60,953 nucleotides of DNA from Pseudomonas thermotolerans DSM 14292 (GTDB lineage: Bacteria > Pseudomonadota > Gammaproteobacteria > Pseudomonadales > Pseudomonadaceae). The stretch lies in contig NZ_KB822621.1 of the NCBI RefSeq assembly GCF_000364625.1, positions 1 to 60,953 on the forward strand, in the 5' to 3' direction. Shown here one piece after another: positions 1 to 9,343 of the stretch (the stretch's first letter is position 1; each line of letters opens with the position of its first letter). The notes beneath the pieces were generated by a model, which was not told the DNA's origin, searched no databases, and worked only from the letters and a program-made list of their open reading frames with translations. Both the position numbers and the translations under genes were made by a program.

Positions 1-32
1 GCTGATAATCTTGCGATCACCAGTCTTACCCC

Positions 33-75
33 ACAAGCACCCACACGAATTGCTTGATTCACTTGTTAAAGAACA
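33..75 (-). promoter_or_regulatory. rRNA leader boxA/boxC antitermination site
   Basis: The minus strand reads TGTTCTTTAACAA at 63-75, one base from the E. coli rrn boxA (TGCTCTTTAACAA). It is followed by the boxC-like GTGTGGGTGCTTGT at 33-46. This order is diagnostic of the leader transcribed just ahead of 16S rRNA, where Nus factors load to prevent Rho termination. The 16S gene itself lies beyond position 1. Confidence 0.85.
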
Positions 76-110
76 GTTGGGTGAGCCTTTCGCCTCAACC
101 AAGGCCGCGC

Positions 111-138
111 ATTCTACAGCAGCCCTACTCCCCGTCAA
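111..138 (-). promoter_or_regulatory. rRNA operon promoter, proximal (P3)
   Basis: On the minus strand TTGACG (133-138) and TAGAAT (111-116) have a 16-bp spacer and a GCGCGGCC discriminator, typical of stringently controlled rRNA promoters. The A/T-rich tract at 143-165 could be its UP element. The boxA leader follows about 35 bp downstream. Confidence 0.7.
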
Positions 139-225
139 GCGCTTTTCGAAAACTTCTTTTCTACCTCAACCGCTTGCGTGCCACCGAACTCTTCGCTCTT
201 CGCTCCGCCCGGCAGCGGGAGGCGA

Positions 226-253
226 ATCATACAGCATCAATTCCTGCTGTCAA
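226..253 (-). promoter_or_regulatory. rRNA operon promoter, middle (P2)
   Basis: On the minus strand TTGACA (248-253) and TATGAT (226-231) have a 16-bp spacer. The spacing and orientation match the elements at 371-398 and 111-138. It is probably a second promoter of the rRNA operon that begins left of the window. Confidence 0.65.
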
Positions 254-370
254 CCTCCCGAAGCTCGCTTCCCGCACCGACCAACATTGGCCTTCCGCCC
301 CCTCCGAAACCCCGATAACCCTTTGATTATCAAGTGTTTTTTCGTTGGCTGCGCGCCGGAAGTGGTGCGC

Positions 371-398
371 ATTATAGGGACCTAATTTCAGCCGTCAA
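371..398 (-). promoter_or_regulatory. rRNA operon promoter, distal (P1)
   Basis: On the minus strand TTGACG (393-398) and TATAAT (371-376) are separated by 16 bp and followed by a GC-rich discriminator (GCGCACC). AT-rich sequence just upstream, with A/T runs around 400-420, could act as an UP element. It lies directly behind the tyrS stop and reads toward the rRNA leader at the window edge. Confidence 0.75.
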
Positions 399-417
399 CA
401 GGCGAAGCGAAAAATAT

Positions 418-1617
418 TTACTCGGCCTTCAGGTTAATGCGCGCGAATGCCTTACGCCCCGCTTGACAGACGTGCACAGCACCGAGCTTGAAGACGAAGC
501 TGCGATCCACCACTTCACCGTCGACTCTGACGCCTCCGGAATTCAGCAGGTCGCGCGCGGAGGCCGCATTCTTCACCAGTCCGGCGCGATTGATCACCGC
601 AGCAATCGGCAGATCCTCACCTGCCGTCAGCTCGACTTCCGGCAGGTCGTCCGGCAACTCGCCGTCCTTGAGGCGGTTGCCTGCCGCACGGTGCGCGGTG
701 GCCGCGGCCTCTTCGCCGTGGAAGCGCGCCACGATCTCCTCAGCCAACTTGATCTTGATGTCCCGAGGGTTGGCGCCGCGCTCGACGTCGCGCTTGAACT
801 CCTCGATCTCCGCCATGGAGCGGAAGCTGAGCAGCTCGAAGTAGCGCCACATCAGCGAGTCGGGGATGGACACCAGCTTGCCGTACATGACACCCGGCGG
901 TTCCTGGATACCGACGTAGTTGCCCAGCGACTTGGACATCTTCTTCACACCGTCCAGCCCTTCGAGCAGCGGCATGGTGACGATGCACTGGGACTCCTGG
1001 CCGTAGGCGCGCTGCAGTTCGCGGCCCATCAGCAGGTTGAACTTCTGGTCGGTACCACCCAGCTCCACGTCGGCACGCAGAGCCACCGAGTCGTAGCCCT
1101 GAACCAGGGGATAGAGGAACTCGTGGATGGCGATCGGCTGGTTGCTGGTGTAGCGCTTGTGGAAGTCGTCGCGCTCGAGCATGCGCGCCACCGTGTACTG
1201 GGAAGCCAGGCGGATGAAGTCGGCCGGGGTCAGCTTGTCCATCCAGGTGGAGTTGAAGGCCACCTCGGTCTTTTCCGGGTCGAGGATCTTGAACACCTGA
1301 GCCTTATAGGTCTCGGCGTTCTCCAATACCTGCTCGCGGGTCAGCGGCGGACGGGTGACGCTCTTGCCGCTGGGATCACCGATCATCCCGGTGAAGTCAC
1401 CGATCAGGAAGATCACCTGGTGCCCCAGCTCCTGGAACTGGCGAAGCTTGTTGATCAGCACTGTGTGTCCGAGGTGCAGGTCCGGCGCGGTCGGGTCGAA
1501 GCCCGCCTTGATGCGCAGGGGCTGGCCGCGCTTCAGCTTCTCCACCAGCTCCGATTCGACCAGGACCTCTTCCGCGCCACGCTTGATCAGCGCGAGCTGC
1601 TCTTCGACCGACTTCAT
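418..1617 (-). CDS. tyrS: Tyrosyl-tRNA synthetase
   Basis: Charges tRNA-Tyr with tyrosine in the cytoplasm (class I synthetase). The class I signature HLGH is at residues 48-51 and KMSKS at 226-230; an S4-type RNA-binding domain occupies the last 60 or so residues. I chose the start giving MKSVEEQ (399 aa, the usual length for the TyrZ-like form); an in-frame start 87 nt upstream would add a non-homologous tail. PAO1 has two paralogues, tyrS and tyrZ, and the position next to an rRNA operon matches tyrZ, so the paralogue name is the main uncertainty. The stop codon abuts the first rrn promoter and no hairpin separates them, so read-through into the rRNA leader is possible. Confidence 0.95.
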   Translation of the reverse strand: MKSVEEQLALIKRGAEEVLVESELVEKLKRGQPLRIKAGFDPTAPDLHLGHTVLINKLRQFQELGHQVIFLIGDFTGMIGDPSGKSVTRPPLTREQVLENAETYKAQVFKILDPEKTEVAFNSTWMDKLTPADFIRLASQYTVARMLERDDFHKRYTSNQPIAIHEFLYPLVQGYDSVALRADVELGGTDQKFNLLMGRELQRAYGQESQCIVTMPLLEGLDGVKKMSKSLGNYVGIQEPPGVMYGKLVSIPDSLMWRYFELLSFRSMAEIEEFKRDVERGANPRDIKIKLAEEIVARFHGEEAAATAHRAAGNRLKDGELPDDLPEVELTAGEDLPIAAVINRAGLVKNAASARDLLNSGGVRVDGEVVDRSFVFKLGAVHVCQAGRKAFARINLKAE

Positions 1618-1824
1618 GACAGGACTCGCCACCAACTGAAAACCAAAAGGGGGCCCAAACATACAAGATCGCGAACCAATTACAAGTTTGGCCCTCTCAT
1701 CCATGCCATCTTGGCGGCGACCAATCCAAGGGTTGCCCCCGAGGGCTTTTGGTTATATTTTATACAGTTACTTCATCATCTTCATCTTCACCTTTTCTTT
1801 TTTCACCTTTTTTGAAGCCGCCCA

Positions 1825-3276
1825 ATGACTACTAGAACGCCCGAATCACCGCCGGTTTACCCCAAAAGTCACCTACTAGCGGCGAGCGGCGTCGCGGCCC
1901 TGCTGAGTCTTGCACTTCTGGTTTTCCCCTCTCGCGAGGTCGAGGCCAAGCGCACCACCCTCAATCTGGATCTCGACAACGGCGTCGAACAGATCCTTCA
2001 GGAGAAGGATGACCTGCGACAGACGCTCAGCCTGGGGGAAAAAGACACCTCGCCCTTCGCCAACGTCGAGGGCGCCGACAATAACCAGAACAGCGCCCAG
2101 CAAGACAAGGAAGACCAGAACGACAACGGCTCCGCCGCCTCCACCTCCGAACCCCAGCCTCCTCAGGACTCCCGTTACCGCACGGTGACCGTGGCCAATG
2201 GCGACACCCTATCGACCCTGTTCGCCAAGGTGGGACTGGACGCCAACGAAATGCATGCGGCCCTGTCCAGCAGCAAGCAGGCCAAGCAGTTCAGCCACCT
2301 GAAGATCGGTCAGGTGCTGGAGTTCAAGCTTACCGAGGATGGCCGCCTGGAAAGCCTACACAGCCGGCTGTCCCCGCTGGAAAGCATTGCCCTGATTCGC
2401 AACGCCAAGGGCTTCCGTTTCGAACGCGAGACGACCAAGCCGGACGTGCGCAGCGCCTATGCGCGCGGCGTGATCAACAGCTCGCTGTTCCTCTCCGCCA
2501 AGCGCGCCGGACTGCCGCACAACCTCACCCTCGACCTGGCCAACGTGTTCGGCTACGACATCGACTTCGCCCAGGACATCCGCGAAGGCGACGAATTCGA
2601 GGTGATCTACGAGGAGAAGGTGGTGGACGGCCAGCGCGTCGGCACCGGGCACATCCTCGCCGCCCGCTTCACCAACCGTGGCAAGACCTACACCGCGGTG
2701 CGCTACACCAACAAGCAGGGCATCACCAGCTACTACACCGCCGACGGCAACAGCATGCGCAAGGCCTTCATCCGCACGCCGGTGGACTTCGCGCGGATCA
2801 GTTCGCGCTTCTCGCTGGGCCGCAAGCACCCGATCCTCAACAAGATCCGTGCCCACAAGGGGGTCGACTATGCAGCGCCACGCGGCACCCCGATCAAGGC
2901 GGCCGGTGACGGTAAGGTGATCCTCGCCGGTCGCCGTGGCGGCTACGGCAATGCGGTGATCATCCAGCACGGCAACAGCTACCGTACCCTGTATGGCCAC
3001 ATGCAGGGCTTCGCCAAGGGCATCCGTACCGGCAGCACCGTCAAGCAGGGCCAGATCATCGGCTACGTCGGCACCACCGGCCTATCCACCGGACCACACC
3101 TGCACTACGAGTTCCAGGTCAACGGTGTGCACGTCGACCCACTGAGCCAGAAACTGCCGATGGCTGACCCGATCGCCCGTTCCGAACGGCAGCGCTTCCT
3201 GCAGATGAGCAAGCCGATGCTGGCCCGCATGGATAAGGAACGCGCCACCATGCTGGCGATGAACAAGCAGCGCTGA
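1825..3276 (+). CDS. mepM: Peptidoglycan DD-endopeptidase, M23/LytM family
   Basis: Predicted periplasmic, membrane-anchored endopeptidase that cuts peptide cross-links in peptidoglycan to allow wall expansion. An N-terminal anchor segment (about residues 14-32) is followed by a low-complexity acidic stretch, a LysM/OapA-like module (about 115-170), a Csd3-like middle domain and the M23 domain. Zinc ligands are visible as H344 and D348 in HKGVD and H427 in HLH (425-427). Length 483 aa fits the family. The stop is 3 nt before the anmK start, so the two are almost certainly one operon that links wall cleavage with recycling. It is divergent from tyrS. A weak promoter candidate (TTGCCC at 1733, TATTTT at 1756) lies upstream. 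Confidence 0.93.
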   Translation: MTTRTPESPPVYPKSHLLAASGVAALLSLALLVFPSREVEAKRTTLNLDLDNGVEQILQEKDDLRQTLSLGEKDTSPFANVEGADNNQNSAQQDKEDQNDNGSAASTSEPQPPQDSRYRTVTVANGDTLSTLFAKVGLDANEMHAALSSSKQAKQFSHLKIGQVLEFKLTEDGRLESLHSRLSPLESIALIRNAKGFRFERETTKPDVRSAYARGVINSSLFLSAKRAGLPHNLTLDLANVFGYDIDFAQDIREGDEFEVIYEEKVVDGQRVGTGHILAARFTNRGKTYTAVRYTNKQGITSYYTADGNSMRKAFIRTPVDFARISSRFSLGRKHPILNKIRAHKGVDYAAPRGTPIKAAGDGKVILAGRRGGYGNAVIIQHGNSYRTLYGHMQGFAKGIRTGSTVKQGQIIGYVGTTGLSTGPHLHYEFQVNGVHVDPLSQKLPMADPIARSERQRFLQMSKPMLARMDKERATMLAMNKQR

Positions 3277-4370
<1,094 letters not shown>

Positions 4371-4371
<1 letters not shown>

Positions 4372-4404
4372 AAACGCGAACGCCGCACTCAAGGTGCGGC
4401 GTTC
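4371..4404. terminator. Bidirectional terminator between anmK and erpA
   Basis: GAACGCCGCAC (4378-4388) pairs perfectly with GTGCGGCGTTC (4394-4404) around a 5-nt loop. The AAAA at 4371-4374 gives a short U-run on the minus strand, so it best fits the end of erpA but also separates the convergent anmK. Confidence 0.75.
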
Positions 4405-4422
4405 GGCATGGAAACAGGTGGA

Positions 4423-4773
4423 TCAGATCGAGAAGGACGAACCGCAACCGCAGGTGGTGGTGGCGTTGGGGTTCTTGATCACGAAGCGGGAGCCTTCCAG
4501 GCCTTCCTGGTAGTCCACCTCGGCACCGACCAGATATTGGAAGCTCATGGGGTCGACCACCAGGCTGACGCCTTCGCGCTCGACCACGGTGTCGTCCTCG
4601 GAGACTTCCTCGTCGAAGGTGAAGCCGTACTGGAAGCCCGAGCAGCCACCGCCGGTGACGAACACCCGCAGCTTCAGACGCGGGTTGCCCTCTTCCTCGA
4701 CCAGGGTCTTCACCTTTTGCGCCGCGCCCTCGGTGAACAGCAGGGGGGTGGGGGTGAAGGATTCAACGCTCAT
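4423..4773 (-). CDS. erpA: Iron-sulfur cluster insertion protein ErpA
   Basis: A-type carrier that delivers Fe-S clusters to apo-enzymes such as those of isoprenoid synthesis. The three cluster-binding cysteines of the HesB/IscA family are present: C44 in GGGCSGF and C108/C110 in CGCGSSF close to the C-terminus. The start giving MSVESFT yields 116 aa, the normal length, and has GGGAG about 10 nt ahead; a longer in-frame start 51 nt upstream is not supported. It is convergent with anmK and is followed by a terminator hairpin. Confidence 0.95.
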   Translation of the reverse strand: MSVESFTPTPLLFTEGAAQKVKTLVEEEGNPRLKLRVFVTGGGCSGFQYGFTFDEEVSEDDTVVEREGVSLVVDPMSFQYLVGAEVDYQEGLEGSRFVIKNPNATTTCGCGSSFSI

Positions 4774-4882
4774 GCTGCAATTCTCCCGGCTCTCGCCGTC
4801 ATGAATCATTGGGACTGGCGGCATTATCCGCTTTCCCCAGAAAAACGGTCAACTATTGACCGGCCAGCCTCTTCAACTTCCC

Positions 4883-5917
4883 TCAGGGCAGCAGCGCAGC
4901 ATGGGACAGCCCCAGGCGCTCGTCCAACCCGAACAGGATGTTCATGTTCTGCACCGCCTGGCCGGAAGCGCCCTTGACCAGGTTGTCGATCACCGACAGG
5001 ACCACCACCAGATCACCGCCCTGGGGCCGGTGCACGGCGATGCGGCAGACGTTGGCGCCGCGCACGCTGCGGGTTTCCGGATGGCTGCCGGCCGGCATGA
5101 CATCGACGAAGGGTTCGTTGGCGTAGCGCTGCTCGTAAAGCTGCTGCAGGTCCACCGAGCGATCGGCGACGATGGCATAGAGGGTGGCATGGATGCCGCG
5201 AATCATCGGCGTCAGGTGCGGCACGAAGGTCAGCCCCACCTCTCCCTTGGCTGCACGACGCAGGCCTTGGCTGATTTCCGGCAGATGGCGATGCCCCTTC
5301 ACCGCGTAGGCCATCATGCTTTCCCCGGCCTCGCAGAGCAGCGAGCCCACCTTGGCGCCACGCCCGGCACCGCTGACGCCGGACTTGCAGTCGGCGATCA
5401 GACGCATAGGATCGGCCAGACCGGCCTCCAGCAGAGGCAGGAAGCCCAGCTGGGTGGCGGTCGGGTAGCAGCCGGGCACGGCGATCAGACGCGCCTGGCG
5501 GATCTGCTCGCGGTTGACCTCCGGCAGGCCGTAGATCGCCTCGCCGAGCAGCTCGGGTGCACCATGAGGCTGGCCGTACCACTTGGCCCATTCCTCGGCG
5601 TCCTGCAGGCGAAAGTCGGCGGACAGGTCGATCACCCTGGTGCCCGCGTCCAGCAGCTCGCCGGCCAGGGCATGGGCGACGCCATGGGGCGTGGCGAAGA
5701 ACACCACGTCGCAGGTTCCCAGGGTGGCCACGTCGGGCACGCTGAAGGCCAGGTCATCGTAGTGGCCGCGCAGGTTCGGGTACATGTCGGCGACCTTCAC
5801 GCCCGCCTCGGAACGCGAGGTGATCACCGCCACCTCCGCCTGCGGATGCTGCGCCAGCAGGCGCAGCAGCTCCACGCCCGTATACCCCGTACCACCTACG
5901 ATGCCGACCTTGATCAT
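4883..5917 (-). CDS. argC: N-acetyl-gamma-glutamyl-phosphate reductase
   Basis: Third step of arginine synthesis: NADPH-dependent reduction of N-acetylglutamyl phosphate to the semialdehyde. The Rossmann motif GGTGYTG is at residues 8-14 and the catalytic cysteine is C150 in VPGCYPT. The start giving MIKVGIVG (344 aa) was chosen because the 15 codons upstream lack homology and a CGGAG Shine-Dalgarno sits before it. Other arg genes are not nearby, as is usual in Pseudomonas. It has the same orientation as erpA with a 109-nt gap. Confidence 0.96.
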   Translation of the reverse strand: MIKVGIVGGTGYTGVELLRLLAQHPQAEVAVITSRSEAGVKVADMYPNLRGHYDDLAFSVPDVATLGTCDVVFFATPHGVAHALAGELLDAGTRVIDLSADFRLQDAEEWAKWYGQPHGAPELLGEAIYGLPEVNREQIRQARLIAVPGCYPTATQLGFLPLLEAGLADPMRLIADCKSGVSGAGRGAKVGSLLCEAGESMMAYAVKGHRHLPEISQGLRRAAKGEVGLTFVPHLTPMIRGIHATLYAIVADRSVDLQQLYEQRYANEPFVDVMPAGSHPETRSVRGANVCRIAVHRPQGGDLVVVLSVIDNLVKGASGQAVQNMNILFGLDERLGLSHAALLP

Positions 5918-6070
5918 TTGTCCACCACTCCGCCCTGCCGGGCCCATCGGAAAAAATCGCAATCATAAGAGCCACGGGGCCCGCTGAACAGCGGCGAGCG
6001 CCCTGCGGGCAGGTGACGGCCGGCACACTGACCTTCTACTATCGGGAAAACCCGTCGTCATGAGGCCATC

Positions 6071-6496
6071 ATGCTTTACCTGTGGATCAAAGCCCTGCAC
6101 ATCATCGCCGTTGTCTGCTGGTTCGCCGGCCTGTTCTACCTGCCACGCCTGTTCGTCTACCACGCGATGAGCCAGGACACGCTCAGCCGCGAGCGCTTCT
6201 GCACCATGGAGCGCAAGCTGTACCGCGGCATCATGCTGCCCTCGATGATCGCCACCCTGGTGTTCGGCCTCTGGCTGCTGCACCTGAATCCGGCCTGGCT
6301 GAAGATGGGCTGGCTGCACGCCAAGCTGCTGCTGGTGCTGCTGCTGATCGGCTACCACCACGTCTGTGGAGCCCAGCTGAAGCGCTTCGCCCGCGGCGAG
6401 AACCCGCGCAGCCACGTGTTCTACCGCTGGTTCAACGAGGTGCCGGTGCTGTTCCTGCTGGCCATCGTCATCCTAGTGGTGGTCAAACCCTTCTGA
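6071..6496 (+). CDS. hemJ: Protoporphyrinogen oxidase HemJ
   Basis: Small integral membrane enzyme of the UPF0093/HemJ family, which oxidises protoporphyrinogen IX late in heme synthesis in many proteobacteria. The 141-aa protein has four hydrophobic segments and the conserved early histidine H10 (KALHII), followed by the WFAGLFYLPRLF signature. It is divergent from argC and lies 23 nt ahead of the nitronate monooxygenase gene, suggesting co-transcription. The function is by family membership only. Confidence 0.9.
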   Translation: MLYLWIKALHIIAVVCWFAGLFYLPRLFVYHAMSQDTLSRERFCTMERKLYRGIMLPSMIATLVFGLWLLHLNPAWLKMGWLHAKLLLVLLLIGYHHVCGAQLKRFARGENPRSHVFYRWFNEVPVLFLLAIVILVVVKPF

Positions 6497-6519
6497 GTCC
6501 GACACGAGAGGAAAACGCC

Positions 6520-7467
6520 ATGTCCCTGCCTGCCCTGCTCGAAGGTCGTCTGCGCCTGCCGGTAGTCGCCGCGCCCATGTTCCTGGTGTCCAATCCGAAA
6601 CTGGTGCTGGCCTGCTGCAACAACGGTGTGGTGGGCAGCTTCCCGGCCCTCAACCAGCGCGAGAGCGGCGGTTTCAAGGCCTGGCTGGAGGAAATCGAGG
6701 CCGGCCTGGAAGACGATGGCGCGCCCTACGCGGTCAATCTGATCGTCCACTACACTAACCCGCGCCTGCAGGCCGACCTGGCGATCTGCGTGGACCACAA
6801 GGTGCCTATCGTGATCACCAGCCTCGGCGCGGTGCAGGAGGTGGTGGATGCGGTGCACGGCTACGGCGGCCTGGTATTCCATGACGTGACCACCCGGCGC
6901 CACGCCGAGAAAGCCGCCGAGGCCGGGGTGGACGGGCTGATCGCGGTGGCCGCCGGCGCCGGCGGACATGCCGGGACCTGGAGCCCGTTCGCGCTGATCG
7001 CCGAGATCCGCCAGTTCTTCGACAAGACTCTGCTGCTCTCCGGCTGTCTCAACCACGGCCACGAGGTACTCGCCGCCCAGGTGCTGGGCGCCGACCTGGC
7101 GTACATGGGCACTCGCTTCATCGCTACCCGGGAAAGCGCCGCCGAGGAGGCCTACAAGCAGATGATCCTCGACGCCAAGGCCGCCGACATCATCCACACC
7201 CCGGCGGTATCCGGGGTGCCGGCGAGCTTCATGCGGCAGAGCCTGGAGCGCGCCGGCTACGACATGAAGCGCCTGCAGGACAAGGCCGACATCAACTACG
7301 GCGAGAAGCTCAAGCCGCTCAACGACGAGGCCAAGGCCTGGAAGTCCGTGTGGTCGGCCGGTCAGGGGGTCGGCGCGATCGACGACCTGCCCAGCGTCGG
7401 CGAGCTGATCGAGCGCCTCGACCGCGAGTACCGCGAAGCCCGGAAGCGCGCGTTCTTCCTGCACTGA
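6520..7467 (+). CDS. Nitronate monooxygenase (2-nitropropane dioxygenase family)
   Basis: FMN-dependent TIM-barrel enzyme expected to oxidise alkyl nitronates such as propionate-3-nitronate to carbonyl compounds and nitrite. The N-terminal APMF flavin-binding segment, the phosphate-binding AAGAGGHAG stretch (about residue 145) and the MGTRFIAT segment near the C-terminal third are all present. The ATG at 6520 follows GAGAGG and gives 315 aa; reading upstream in the same frame runs antiparallel to hemJ codons and is not real. Physiological substrate unknown. Confidence 0.88.
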   Translation: MSLPALLEGRLRLPVVAAPMFLVSNPKLVLACCNNGVVGSFPALNQRESGGFKAWLEEIEAGLEDDGAPYAVNLIVHYTNPRLQADLAICVDHKVPIVITSLGAVQEVVDAVHGYGGLVFHDVTTRRHAEKAAEAGVDGLIAVAAGAGGHAGTWSPFALIAEIRQFFDKTLLLSGCLNHGHEVLAAQVLGADLAYMGTRFIATRESAAEEAYKQMILDAKAADIIHTPAVSGVPASFMRQSLERAGYDMKRLQDKADINYGEKLKPLNDEAKAWKSVWSAGQGVGAIDDLPSVGELIERLDREYREARKRAFFLH

Positions 7468-7575
7468 GGCGCCGCCCGACGTGATGGCAAAGTGCTTGGC
7501 AGCGCACAGACCGGACGGCTACCCTGTGGCTGAATGTCCCGCCCACCCCGACTCCAGGCTGACAAGGAAGCCCGC

Positions 7576-8532
7576 ATGAGCGAACCTCGCTACAAGATCG
7601 TGTTCGACGGCGAACTGCTGCCGAACATGTCTCTCGACACCGTCAAGGACAACTTCGCCCGACTGTTCAAGCTGGACCCCGCCCGCGTCGAACCCTTGTT
7701 CGGCCGGCGCGCCGTGGTGCTCAAGCGCGACCTCTCGGCCAACGACGCGGACAAGTACCTCAGCGTCCTGGAACGCGCCGGCGCGCTGGTCCGCAAGGAA
7801 CAGGACCTGGCAGCCAGCCTGACCCTGGCGCCGACCGACGAAGAGAAGCAAGAGGAGGCTGCGGCCCAGCCCTGCGAGACCATGCGCTGCCCGAAGTGCG
7901 GTCACGAGCAGCCCAAGTCCGGCGAATGCTCGGCCTGCGGGATCATCATCGAGAAATACTTGGCGCGCCAGGCGCAACAGCCGCAGACGGGCACCAACGA
8001 CGGCCGCGTGCCGGCCGGCAGTCCGTCGCCCTATGCCCCGCCGCAGGCGCGGGTCGGCGAGGAGCTGCCGGAATTTGGCGAGCTGCGCCCCTTCACCACC
8101 GACGGGCGGATCGGTCGCCTGCGCTACCTGGCCTGGTCGCTGGTGCTGGCGGTCGCCGGCGCCGTGCTGTTCGCCGTGGCCGGGATCGGCATGGCCATCC
8201 ACGTGGCCGTCGGTTCCCTACTGATCGCCGCGGCGTCCATCGCCCTCTGCGTGGTGGCGGTGATGATCGGCGTGCAGCGCCTGCACGACATCGGCTGGTC
8301 CGGCTGGCTGCTGCTGCTCAATCTGGTGCCGGTGGTCGGCAGCGTGTTCTCGCTGCTGATGCTGCTGATGCCCGGCAGCGTCGGCGCCAACCGCTACGGC
8401 CCGCCGCCGCCGGCCAACAGCACGGCGGTCAAGGTGCTCGCCGCGCTCTGGCTGATCCCCATCGCTGCGCTGCTGCTGGCCCTGGTGTTCGGCGGTTTCG
8501 CGGCCATCACCGGCATGCTGCCGCCGGTCTGA
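7576..8532 (+). CDS. DUF805 membrane protein with zinc ribbon
   Basis: Function unknown. The 318-aa protein has three parts: an N-terminal soluble module (about 5-80) with basic and acidic residues, a double-CxxC zinc ribbon (CPKCGHEQ...CSACG, about 99-118) and a C-terminal DUF805 membrane region with four hydrophobic segments and the conserved LHDIGWSGW after the second. I used the start giving MSEPRYKI because the preceding 14 codons are unlike any family and AAGGAAG lies just before it. It is followed 19 nt later by the dehydrogenase-like gene. Confidence 0.8.
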   Translation: MSEPRYKIVFDGELLPNMSLDTVKDNFARLFKLDPARVEPLFGRRAVVLKRDLSANDADKYLSVLERAGALVRKEQDLAASLTLAPTDEEKQEEAAAQPCETMRCPKCGHEQPKSGECSACGIIIEKYLARQAQQPQTGTNDGRVPAGSPSPYAPPQARVGEELPEFGELRPFTTDGRIGRLRYLAWSLVLAVAGAVLFAVAGIGMAIHVAVGSLLIAAASIALCVVAVMIGVQRLHDIGWSGWLLLLNLVPVVGSVFSLLMLLMPGSVGANRYGPPPPANSTAVKVLAALWLIPIAALLLALVFGGFAAITGMLPPV

Positions 8533-8551
8533 CCCCAAGTCCGAGAGAGAA

Positions 8552-9343
8552 GTGCCTCGTTATGCCCTGATCACCGGCGCATCCCGCGGCCTCGGCCTGG
8601 CCCTGGCCGAGGCGCTGGCCCGGCGCGGGCGTAACCTGATCCTGGTGGCCCGTCAGCGTGAGGCGCTGGAAAGCATCGCCTGCGAACTCACCCAGCGCTT
8701 CGGCATCGAGGTGCTGTTCCGCACCTGCAACCTGGCCAATCCGCTGCAGCTGACCGGCCTGCTCCAGGAGCTGGAGGAAAGCGGCCTGGTCATCGACCTG
8801 CTGGTCAACGGCGCCGGCAGCGGCCTCGCCGGGCCCTTCCTGGCCCACGACTGGGGCGACGAGCAGCGGCTGCTGGAACTCAACGTCCTGGCCCTCACCC
8901 GCCTGTGCCACGGCATCGGCAACCTGATGGTCGCCGCCGGCGGCGGGCAGATCCTCAACGTGGCCTCACTGACGGCCTTCCAGCCGGGCCCCTGGTTGAG
9001 CAGCCACTGCGCCAGCGCCGCCTACGTGCTGCACCTCTCGGAAAGCCTCCGCGAGGAGTTCAAGGACTACGGGGTGAAGGTCTCGGTGCTCTGCCCCGGC
9101 CCGGTGCCGACCGCCTTCTTCCGCCTCACCGGGCTGGACGAACAGCGCCTGCGCCATAGCAGGCTGCTGCTCAGCCCCGAGGAGGTGGCCCTGCATGCGG
9201 TCCGGGCCCTGGACCGCGACCGCGCGCTGATTATCCCCGGCTGGCGCAACCGCCTGGTGGCCAGCCTGCACCGCCTGCTGCCACGCGCCCTGGTGCGCTG
9301 GACAGTCGGCCGCCTGTACCGTTCGCTGCTCAGTCGGCGCTGA
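8552..9343 (+). CDS. Short-chain dehydrogenase/reductase-like protein, catalytic pair missing
   Basis: Rossmann-fold protein of the SDR superfamily (DltE/COG0300 type), 263 aa, with a GTG start preceded by GAGAGAGAA. The cofactor motif TGASRGLG (residues 8-15), the NGAG stretch and the catalytic-type serine S139 are intact. Thirteen residues after S139, where SDRs carry YxxxK, the sequence is HCASA: H152 replaces Tyr and A156 replaces Lys. The protein may bind NAD(P) without normal oxidoreductase activity, or use other residues. The C-terminus is basic and hydrophobic. Its last 14 nt overlap the 3' end of the convergent AAA+ gene. Confidence 0.82.
   Translation: MPRYALITGASRGLGLALAEALARRGRNLILVARQREALESIACELTQRFGIEVLFRTCNLANPLQLTGLLQELEESGLVIDLLVNGAGSGLAGPFLAHDWGDEQRLLELNVLALTRLCHGIGNLMVAAGGGQILNVASLTAFQPGPWLSSHCASAAYVLHLSESLREEFKDYGVKVSVLCPGPVPTAFFRLTGLDEQRLRHSRLLLSPEEVALHAVRALDRDRALIIPGWRNRLVASLHRLLPRALVRWTVGRLYRSLLSRR

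Noticed and set aside
11..385. Short open frames in the left-edge region
   Set aside because: They overlap the rRNA promoters and boxA leader and have no homologous look.
334..1815. Plus-strand open frame of 493 codons opposite tyrS
   Set aside because: Antisense to a clear tyrS; composition is that of a GC-rich shadow frame and no domain is recognisable.
4856..5968. Plus-strand open frame opposite argC
   Set aside because: argC is unambiguous on the other strand; the frame is a GC artefact.
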